Assembly (NCBI GenBank): GCA_020740775.1
Contig: JAHEWK010000006.1
Coordinates: forward strand, 434,001 to 498,000
DNA from: Ilyonectria destructans
Taxonomy: Eukaryota > Ascomycota > Sordariomycetes > Hypocreales > Nectriaceae
Length of the DNA stretch: 64,000 bases
Direction: 5' to 3'
Shown: in pieces, positions 24,174-33,800 of the stretch
How positions within the stretch are numbered: the stretch's first letter is position 1
Layout: each line of letters starts with the position of its first letter
Program-made: the position numbers and the translations under genes
The notes under the pieces: model-generated
What the model was told of the DNA's origin: nothing
Seen by the model: the letters and a program-made list of their open reading frames with translations, nothing else
The model's database searches: none

Positions 24174-25744
24174 TAATATCTCTCCTTCTAGAGTCTTATT
24201 CTTAAGACTGTATAAGTAGGCTTTAGTTTTAAATTCTTCTATTTAGTCTGTAACTTCCCTTTTTAATTATTCCTGCTGTAATACTAATATAATATTAAGT
24301 TAGATAATAAAAAGTATCTATAGAAAAACCGAAGAAAGACTTTTTCTTACTGTAAATATCAAATTTAATAGTTCTAAAGCTAATATACCTTATACTAACT
24401 GTTTCTATAGTAGTAAGAAATATATTATAGGGAGTATATCTACTAGGTATAGTGAGTATATTAAAGGGGGATGTTATTATAACGGCTTATAGGTAGTATT
24501 ATTGTATAAATTTTGGTATTTTTTAGAATATATTCTTCTTAAGTGCTAACAGTCTGCTAGTAAATATACTCTTAATCTATAAGAAGAAGTTAAAAGATAA
24601 TAAGAAAGAGGCTAGTAATATTCTTCTTAAGATTTATAAATAAATAGTAAAGCTATAGGTAGAGATAGCTGCTACTACTAGCTGACTGTTATATATTTAT
24701 AAGATTTATTTATATATTTCTACTAAGCAGTTTAAGGCTATTTATTATAGTCTCTAAGGGTTGGATAAGGAGGATAAGCTTCTAAGTGCTTTAGATAGAT
24801 ATAAGTATTACTTGGTTTAGGATATATAGGTTATAGAGGTGCCTAATAATATTAATTAGTTATCTTTTAGTCTGGATGAGGAGTTTAAGAATACTACTTC
24901 TTTAGTATTAAATTCTTTCTTATCTTTCGGTATTATATATAAAATGCCTGTAGTAGATACTGTATATAGTTAAGGTATTCCAGTGGTTTCTATAAGGTTT
25001 TATTTTTAGAGTAGTTTTTCTATTTGATAAGGTATATTATTTTTTTCTTAATCTTTTTTATATTTTGGATTTCCTTAATATAGTACTCCTCTAGTGATTT
25101 TACCTTTAGTTTATAGTTATAATTATTATTAATTATAATAGTATTCCATACTAATTCCAGCAGTAAGATATAGAATATAGAGTGTATTTTAACTTTTAAA
25201 GATAAGTTTAATCTGTAATTATTTTCTGAGATCTTCTCTAGAACTTTATAGAGTTTAATAAATTTATAGTTAAGTTTCTTATTTAGTCTATCTATTAAAA
25301 GATTTTTTATTGCTAAGAGGACTATATCCCCCTCTAAGAAGAATAGTCTCTTTATTCTTTTAGGGTTATAGTACTTCTTTATTCAGTTTCTAATAAACTT
25401 AAATTCAATCTTTATTTCTTTATAGAGGTTTTTTAATTTATTGAAGGTAAGAATTATATAAGAATTAATAATTTCTTTCTGTAGTTAGTAGTATATATTA
25501 GGGGTAAATCCAAAATTTACAAATATAGGTATAAATCTTATACTCTTATATATAGCAGTATTATAGCTTAGCTATACTATTAGTAACTTCTTAACTTAGT
25601 TATTCTATTTATAGTTAATATAGTACTATAGGTATTACTTAAGGATTTAGTTTATTCTTTCTATCTATCTATCTATTTAGGCCTAAAATATAGTAGTTAA
25701 TTAGTAGTTGAGTTTAAGCTGTACTATTAAGGCTTACTAGAACT

Positions 25745-25995
25745 TAGATGTAAATAGGGGTCCTCTATCAGTTAGGATCTCTATTAGCAATTTATGCATA
25801 CTAATAATACTCCAGTTAAATATATAGGCGAATTTTTCTGCATCTATTGCCTCTCTATATAGTATAAAATAGGAAAACTTTATAAATCTATCTATAATAA
25901 TAAGAATACTGTTATAGAAGGCTCCAGTTGCTGGGTCTTCTAATAGAGGTAATTTTATAATGAAGTCTATAGTAATTAAGTGCTATAGTTGCTAT
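25745..25995 (-). pseudogene. Integrase relic of the degraded gypsy element
   Basis: Minus-strand translation retains the integrase core with TIDFIIKLP, then SILIIIDRFIKFSYF, then EILTDRGPLFTSKF. The first catalytic Asp sits in TIDF and the second in TDRG. Stops follow immediately. Compared with the usual core the changes are those expected from C-to-T or G-to-A mutation (for example TMD to TID). Confidence 0.8.
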
Positions 25996-27299
25996 ATAAC
26001 TGGTAGCAGCTGCAATTTACTATATAGTTTATAGTATTATACCTTAGTCTTTATATAAAGGTTATATTATTAGATAACCTTTTATATAACCTTCTTAATT
26101 CTAGGAAATATATATATCGTCTTAACTCTCTTAAGAGTTTTATTAACTCTTTAGTATCTATATAATAGGTATATATATATTTCCTATATAAGCTGTTCTT
26201 ATAATTCCGGCGGAACTTATAATCTTTATAGTTCTATCTGTAAAGTAGGAATTAGAATGAAGTTATCTGTTAATCTATCTATTTTGTAACTCTAGTTATA
26301 TTACTTGATTTTCTTCAGTAATTTGTTATTATAGATTATATAGTGTATACTTTTAAGTATTTACTGTTTGGGGTATTTATTATAGTTTTTTATAGCTCTA
26401 TTTAAGTAATCTTCTGTCCTCTAGTAGAAGTTATAGATTTTCTATATCTCAGTAAGTATTCTATATCAGTTTCTATTATAGGGTTCTTTTTTATAGTAGT
26501 ATTCCGTAATAGTTTTATAATAATATACTGGGATATTATATTTTCCTTTTATCTTACTAATTGGTATTTTCTTAAGGGGGTTATTCTATGCCTAATTAAT
26601 AAAATCTCTATATATTTCAGTCTGTAGTAGCTTATAGTATATAGGGATTAGTTTCTTACTTCTATATATATATTTTAGGTACTTCTACTATATATATCCT
26701 TTAGGAGTAAAAAAGAAGATTTATTTATTAGCTTTAACTATTTTTATATTAAAGTCAGTTTATTAACTAATTGTATTAGCTTATCTATTCTCTAAACTCT
26801 TTATATAGATAATAGTATAGTTAAATTCTAATAGGTACTCTATATATCTAAGTTATTATCTACTGAGTTGCTATATTATAGTAAAGTATAAGATATTCTT
26901 ATAGTCTATATAGACCTTAACCTTATAGTTACTCCCTAAAAGGTAATATTAAAATTCCTTAAAGCAGTTAATAATTACGAGGAATTCTTTATTATAGATA
27001 GAGTAGTTAAGTTCTGTACTATATATTTTATATAAATAAAATACAATAGGGTGCAGCAGTCTGTTTTTATCTTTCTGGCTGATCTAGCTACTTAAGGTAA
27101 AGTTAGAAGTATTAATTTCTAATTTAATTTCTTTTTTGGGGTTAAATAAGGCTAAGATTGATTTAATGAGAATAATATTTTAGATTATCTTAAAAGCTTA
27201 TTTAGCTTTCTTATTGAGATTAAATTTTACTTCTTTTCTTATAAGTCTAATAAGTAGGATAGTATATTTACTGAAGTTTTTAATAAATTATCAGTAGTA

Positions 27300-27840
27300 A
27301 ATTCTAGAAAGAATTATACTTCTATTAGGCTAGTCGGTATAGGCTAATTCTTAACTGCTGCAATCTTCTTAAAGTCTATCTATATCTAATTGTAAAATAT
27401 TATATACCTAAGGAATTCTACTTTCTAAGTATAGAAGTTACTTTTTTCTAGTTTAACTAATAAGTTTACATCTTATAGCTTTTATAACACTATATAGATA
27501 TATTGCTTATAATCTTCTTTATTCTCTGAAAAAATAAGGATATTATTTAGGTAGTATATAATAAAGATATTAAGATATTCTTATAGTATATAATTAATTA
27601 TATATTAAAATGCTGTAGGTATATTAGTAAGTCTAAAAGGTATAACTAGGTATTTATATAGCCTGAATTTAATTCTGAATGCTATCTTCTACTTATATTC
27701 TTTCTTAATATAAATAAAATTATAAGCTTCTTTAAGATTGAGTGCTATAAATACCTTAGCTCTATACAGTCTGTTATATAGCTTAAAGATTAGAGGTAGT
27801 AGAGTTCAGTCTTTTTTAGTAATATTATTAAGTTACCTAA
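27300..27840 (-). pseudogene. Reverse-transcriptase relic of the degraded gypsy element
   Basis: Minus-strand reading recovers LNLKEAYNFIYI, then YLVIPFRLTNIPTAF, then YYLNNILIF at about 27541-27560 in place of the catalytic YLDD, then a segment resembling LVKLEKSNFYT. Both catalytic Asp have become Asn, and several Trp/Gln codons are stops, all explained by transitions. The reading continues left of the chromovirus insertion and resumes at 36320. Confidence 0.85.
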
Positions 27841-27859
27841 AATCCATATAGAGGTATAG

Positions 27860-28301
27860 TGTTACGACCCGTGCCGCGTAGACGCCTGGCGTCACGTGCA
27901 CCCCACAAATTTCCCCCAATCAAATACACCTCACTGCGGCTCACGCCGTACTAAAGGACTCACCCGTGAGCCTCTACGGCTCACGCGTGAGCCTCTCCGG
28001 CTCACCTGCGATTCCAAGGCTCACCGCCGTGAGCCTCACCTATCATTCTAGTATATAGACACACGTTCATTAGCACTTTCCTAGACTCTTAGCTACCTCA
28101 GCTATCAATACAACTTGGTTACCTCAATCACCTTGACTCGCTACGCATCACTGTGCTTGACTATTACCAGACGTAACATTTACCCAGTAAGTGACGCCCT
28201 AACCGATCTGCTAACATAAACCTACGGTTTATCCACCAGCAACCCGTCTCTCGCCTACCCTATACCACGTATACGGCAGTCCAGAGAACACGACCGTTAC
28301 A
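27860..28301 (+). repeat. 5' LTR of the chromovirus
   Basis: Starts TGTTACGACCCGTGC and ends GACCGTTACA. It contains seven copies of GGCTCAC or its reverse complement GTGAGCC between about 27938 and 28035, a TATA-like TATATAG at 28052-28058 and a probable transcription start some 30-50 bases further on. The repeat cluster lies just upstream of the TATA box, in the U3 position. Confidence 0.95.
28052..28058 (+). promoter_or_regulatory. Candidate TATA box of the chromovirus
   Basis: TATATAG in the 5' LTR, about 310 bases before the gag start. The same site is present in the 3' LTR. Assigned from position and sequence only. Confidence 0.5.
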
Positions 28302-28303
28302 CG

Positions 28304-28312
28304 TTGATAGCT
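28304..28312 (+). other. Candidate primer-binding site (self-priming type)
   Basis: Directly after the 5' LTR the sequence is CGTTGATAGCTC, which does not begin with TGG as a tRNA-Met primer site would. TTGATAGCT is perfectly complementary to AGCTATCAA at 28100-28108, downstream of the TATA box and so probably in R/U5. Such pairing of the transcript 5' region with the primer site is the Tf1/sushi self-priming arrangement. Nine base pairs is short, so this is tentative. Confidence 0.4.
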
Positions 28313-28367
28313 CTTGTTCAGAACGGTTACTCGCGTCAACCATTGAGCAATATCTCGTACTGTCAAG

Positions 28368-30872
28368 ATGTCCGGAACCAACCGAACTCCCGCTACCCCA
28401 AGCAACGCACCTGCGCCACCAGCTTACACGGCTCCGGCAAACAATGCCAACATGGCTGCCGAAGTTGAACAGCTGCGCAACCTGGTCCGCACTCTGCAGC
28501 AGCAAGTGCAGAACGCACCAGCACCGGTCGCCGGAAACAACGAACGCGACCCAGGGGAAGTGATGAAACCACCGCTACCAGAGAAATTCGACGGGACGCC
28601 CAGCGACGTCGTACCCTTCATCACCAGGATGAAAGGACACTTCCAATGGTACCCACGACGGTTGGCATCCGCGGAATCACGACTGCTGTTCACAAGCAAT
28701 CTGATGTCCGGTGACGCCAAGAACTGGTTCGAACCCATCCTCAAAGATTTCCTCGACAACGACGAGGCCGACCAGGACCAAGACACGGTCAACCTATTCG
28801 CGGATTGGGAGAACTTCGAAGTAGCCCTCAAAGACACGTTCGGAATGGTCAACGAAGAAAGGCAGGCAGCCGCAAAAATTCACACGCTCAAACAAATCCG
28901 ATCTGCTGCCGCCTACGCCATCGCACTCCGACGAGTCGCCTCCAAGTTGGACTGGGAGGATGAGGTACTCATGGAAATATTCTACCAGGGACTGAAGGAC
29001 GAGGTCAAAGACGAGCTCTACAAAGCTGACCGACCCGACACCCTCACGGAATACATCACCATGGCCGTCAAAATCGACGAACGACAGTACGAAAGACGCA
29101 GGGAGAAGGCTGCGACACGCCAGAGAGGTCGAGACACTCCGTACAATCCCTACTATCCCAACCAGCGAGGGAACGGTGGAGGACAGAGAGGTGGCCGACA
29201 GGGCAACTCTCGCGGAAACACCTCTTGGGGAACGCACGCCGGACCCATGGAACTCGGAGCTGCACAGAGGCAGCCTCGAGACAAGAAGGATGTCACATGC
29301 TACAACTGCGACAAAAAGGGACACTTCGCACGAGAATGCCGCAAGCCCAAACGGGAACGACAATTCCAACCTGTGCCCACGGGACAACGGTCACTGAACA
29401 CCATCCAGAGGCAGGAGGAACCCGAAACAGCGGTACGAACGCGAACCATCGCCATGACACGAGGCGCATACGACCACACTGGCACGAATTGCCCAGTGTA
29501 CCTACCCAGCCTAGAGCGATACTTGTCCAAAGAAGAAGCAGAAGCACCCCACCCGGAGGAACCTACCTCGAAACTCAACCAGAGGAGGAAACCGGAGGAG
29601 TGGACACCAGTGCCGGAACCCCCGACCATTCAACCACTGGCAGTCAGGCCTAGGACCATTGCCATGGTACGACGGGAGAAACAGCCAGAAACCTATCGAA
29701 GAGGAACACTGGAAGTACCGGACACCCAGAACGACATCCCCGACAGACAGCTGGACGACTATGACATCAGGAACGAATACCCTGACCCCAGCGACGAAGA
29801 AAGACTGGACCCCTACGCAGAAGAACGCGTACCCAGCACCCCCGAAGAAACAAGCCAATCGGCAACAGAAAAGCCATGGTGGGACAAAGCCACGCTCGAT
29901 GAGCAAGGCAACCGACAATGGGAAAACAAGGGAGCAATGCACCAACAACTCATGAGGGAACAACAAAACGCCAAACAACATGAACCCATCTACCTTCATG
30001 CAATGACAAGATATGAAGCAAGAGACTGCACGGTGGAACCCAGAGGAGAGTTCAGGGACAACCCTATTCTCCACCCCAGTGTGGAAGGACACGACCAGAT
30101 CTCATGGATCTCGTGCTACTACCCACGATGCCACCACCACTTGAAGGACAAATGGACTCACAACTGTTACCCCCTGAGACTACCAGGAATCCCCATCACT
30201 CAACCACACATGAAGAACGACACGGAGTACTACGAAAACACCAATGGTTACCCGAAGTACCGCGTCACAATCCTAGAGGCCAAAATCACCAGATTCCCGC
30301 AACAGTGCGTAAGAGGATCACAGGACCCTCAGGATTGCCAACACCAGGAATGCCGAATCCACATGAAAACCAAGGTACATCTTTGGCACCAAGCACGGGA
30401 AGAACGAAGACATTTCCCGCAAGGACGAAAATACTTCCAACCAGGAGAATCCGGACACGACGGATCATCCGACGACGACACTCAGCGAAAGGAAATAGAA
30501 AACTGGCTCGGGATGACCAGGGAAGAAAAACCTACACCCGACCAACGAAACGAAACTACCGCAACGTCAAGCAGACAGGAAATAAAGGAGGAACACAAGA
30601 CAAAGAAAAGTTCTCTCCATGCACGAAGAACAAAGAAAAAACACACACCTGTCCCCATGCCCAACGACGTTTGCGAAGAAACATTTGCAATGGATTGCAG
30701 CAACAGAGATTGCGCAGAACACAGCCAAGAAAAAAGGACCATCTACGAACGAATGCGCAGAATGCACGAAGATGGATTCAACTTTCCACGAAGAACCGGC
30801 GGACAGGCCGAAGACCGAGAATGGTATGAGGTGGTTCGAACACAGACAAAAAACCACACTCGCCCTCTGTAA
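28368..30872 (+). CDS. gag: Chromovirus Gag with long Cys/His-motif extension
   Basis: 834 residues, forming the retrotransposon particle. Residues about 68-250 are a retrotransposon-gag capsid domain (PLPEKFDGTPSDV, then GDAKNWFEP, then DWENFEVALKDTFG). About 250-300 are Arg/Gly-rich. C311-x2-C314-x4-H319-x4-C324 is a CCHC zinc knuckle. The remaining ~510 residues are unusual: acidic and Pro-rich, with RTIAM(T/V)R twice and three short C-x4-C-x2-H-x3-K motifs at C583/C588/H591, C657/C662/H665 and C777/C782/H785. Gag normally ends soon after its zinc knuckle. The TAA stop shares its final A with the pol ATG (TAATG), pointing to termination-reinitiation or readthrough. The start is ATG at 28368, 67 bases after the LTR. 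Confidence 0.93.
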   Translation: MSGTNRTPATPSNAPAPPAYTAPANNANMAAEVEQLRNLVRTLQQQVQNAPAPVAGNNERDPGEVMKPPLPEKFDGTPSDVVPFITRMKGHFQWYPRRLASAESRLLFTSNLMSGDAKNWFEPILKDFLDNDEADQDQDTVNLFADWENFEVALKDTFGMVNEERQAAAKIHTLKQIRSAAAYAIALRRVASKLDWEDEVLMEIFYQGLKDEVKDELYKADRPDTLTEYITMAVKIDERQYERRREKAATRQRGRDTPYNPYYPNQRGNGGGQRGGRQGNSRGNTSWGTHAGPMELGAAQRQPRDKKDVTCYNCDKKGHFARECRKPKRERQFQPVPTGQRSLNTIQRQEEPETAVRTRTIAMTRGAYDHTGTNCPVYLPSLERYLSKEEAEAPHPEEPTSKLNQRRKPEEWTPVPEPPTIQPLAVRPRTIAMVRREKQPETYRRGTLEVPDTQNDIPDRQLDDYDIRNEYPDPSDEERLDPYAEERVPSTPEETSQSATEKPWWDKATLDEQGNRQWENKGAMHQQLMREQQNAKQHEPIYLHAMTRYEARDCTVEPRGEFRDNPILHPSVEGHDQISWISCYYPRCHHHLKDKWTHNCYPLRLPGIPITQPHMKNDTEYYENTNGYPKYRVTILEAKITRFPQQCVRGSQDPQDCQHQECRIHMKTKVHLWHQAREERRHFPQGRKYFQPGESGHDGSSDDDTQRKEIENWLGMTREEKPTPDQRNETTATSSRQEIKEEHKTKKSSLHARRTKKKHTPVPMPNDVCEETFAMDCSNRDCAEHSQEKRTIYERMRRMHEDGFNFPRRTGGQAEDREWYEVVRTQTKNHTRPL

Positions 30873-33800
30873 TGGAGCAACAGATGGGCCAAGAGCTAGG
30901 AGAAGCGGAACTCCCAGTAAGAGCTCTACGTGCTACAGGAAGCACACGAACGGATTGCTTGGAAATCCAGGTACGAATCAAGGGACGCTGGTACACCGCG
31001 CTGGTAGACAGCGGTGCAGAACTCAACTACCTTCACCCGAGAGTGGTGAACGAGTTGGAGCTACCATGGAGGAACAAATCGAACCCGTACCGAGTGCAGA
31101 ACCTCGAAGGAACGAGTTTCAGTTACGACAACGGACGCATCACCAGGGAGATTGATCACCTCAAAGTTTTTGTGAACGAACGCAACGAAGGTATCTCTTT
31201 TGATATCATTCCCTCGGCACAACACGATTTGGTTCTAGGCTATCCATGGCTGCAACGAGTGAACCCACTGATCAATTGGAGGACTGGCCAAATGACCTTC
31301 GACGATGTCGACGATCATTCCTCCTATGAACAGGATTCAGACGACGACACGAGATCTCAAACTTCGACTGGCAACGGCACCAGCGAAGCAACGCGCGACG
31401 ACACGACAGATACTTCGCCACCCCGAGGCACCAGACACAAACACCGCAACGCCCACACACACAAGACACGCCGCACCATCGCACGAGTACGAGCACAATT
31501 CACAAAGCTCGACGAAGAACTGAAAGAAATGAAGAAAGCAAAGGAGGCAGACGACAGACTCAAGAACGTACCCCTTGCTTATCGAATCTACGAGAAGCTG
31601 TTTGCCGAAGAAACGGAAACAGGCCTACCACAGCACGGTCAATGGGACCATGAGATAGTGCTGAAAGACGGGACTACAGCCAAGTTCTACAAAATTTACA
31701 ACCTCAACGAAGTTCAACTCCATACGTTGAAAGAATACCTCGAAGACATGTTGAAAAAGGGATTCATCAGGATATCGAAGTCCTCCGCAGGATACCCAGT
31801 CATGTTCGTCCCAAAGAAAAACGGAAAACTGCGATTAGTTGTGGATTACCGACAGCTCAACGACATCACCATCAAGGACCGAACACCATTGCCACTCATC
31901 AACGAACTGAAGGATCGACTGCATGGCAAAAAGTGGTTCACGGCCCTCGACCTCAAAGGAGCTTACAACCTCATCCGCATCAAACCAGGAGACGAATGGA
32001 AGACTGCTTTCCGCACGAAATACGGACTTTTCGAATACCTAGTTATGCCCTTTGGACTCACCAACGCACCGGCGACCTTCCAACGGATGATCACCAATGT
32101 GCTACGGGAACACCTCGACGTCTTCGTTGTATGTTACCTTGACGACATCCTCATCTTCTCCGACACGGAAGAAGAACACACGGAACACGTCCACGCGGTA
32201 CTCAAGAAACTACAGGACGCGAACCTCCTCGTTGAACCGGAGAAGAGCAAGTTCCACACGGACGAAGTGGACTTCCTTGGACACACCATCCGTCCAAATG
32301 AGATCCGCATGGATCGCAAGAAAATCGAAGCTGTCAAAGATTGGCCGAAACCCGAAAACGTCAAGGAAGTACAGAGCTTCCTGGGATTCGCCAACTACTA
32401 CCGAAAGTTCATTCGCGATTTCGGAAGTATCGGACACGCCCTCACAGAACTCACGAAGAAAGGAGTGGATTTCAGATGGGACACCAAGGCGCAAAAGGCT
32501 TTTAACGACATCAAAAAGGCAATTCTCAGCGAACCAGTCTTAGTCATGTTCGACCCCGACAAAGAAGTTGAGCTGGAGACAGACTCCTCTAATTTTGGTC
32601 TGGGATCCCAAATAGGACAGAGAGACATCAACGGGAAGTTGCACCCAATCGCCTTCTACTCGCACAAACTCCACGGAGCGGAGCTCAACTACCCCATCTA
32701 CGACAAAGAATTCCTCGCAATAGTCAACTCATTCAAAGAATTCCGACACTACCTCTTAGGGAGCAAGCATAAGATCAAGGTCTACACCGACCACAAGAAC
32801 ATCTCACACTTTGCAACCACTCAAGAGCTCAGTGGCAGGCAACTTCGCTACGCGGAATACCTATCGGAATTTGACTATGTCATCATCCACAAGAAAGGAT
32901 CGGAAAATGGCAGAGCAGACGCCATCAGCCGACGACCCGACTTCGACACCGGCATCACTAAGGAAAACGAACAACTCCTTGAGCTGACCCCGGAAGGACA
33001 TCTCAAACAGAGATACATCGCCAACATCCACAAGTACAAGGAAAAATGGCACGACATGAACGAAATGCCCAGCAAGAAATGGCAGACGAAGATCCGCAAG
33101 GAACACTCATTCTACGACAACAACGATGAAGTGTTTCCTAACGAATTCGACTACGACTGTGGGATACCAACGTACCACAAACAAGTATTCATACCTCGGA
33201 GACTAGTACCTAGTTTTCTGAAGGACAGAATGGAATGCTACCAAAGCAAGGGGCTCACAAAAAGCCAAGCCCACGAAAGATTCCATCGCAACTACATGAT
33301 ACCCAAAAACGACGACTACCCACGGACAGCATGCCCAGAGTGCAACAAGAAACTCGGAATAGCACACGAAGACCTGCTAGAAACCCCAAACGAAGAATGG
33401 CGAAACAAGATACGACGGTACCATCGTCACGAGAATAACAACGACGCCATCCACCCCCACGAGTATGACTACCAGCATGGAATACCTACCCACGAGAAAC
33501 GAGCCTTCATACCCCCAGAATGCATGCCTGAATTCGGCCAGGAACGCATAAAGGACTACCAGAAACAAGGACTCACACTCAACCAAGCACACACTAGGTT
33601 TCATTGGAGATTCATCACCAACCCAGCAGACTTTGGACGATGCGACATCTGTGAAGAAAGAGAAATGGGACCCCAACAGCCCCCAGAACCGGCGAAGAAA
33701 GTACGATTCGTCGATGAGCTCGACAGAAGAACGCTCGCAGCGACACACACGGTGGAACCAGACAACCCACTACTAAAAGAAATCCAGGGGTACAACGACG

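Noticed and set aside
29293..30857. Long minus-strand frames opposite gag
   Set aside because: They mirror the codon bias of the well-supported gag frame and carry Val/Leu/Cys-rich sequence without a domain; unlike 35166-35957 they overlap coding sequence completely.
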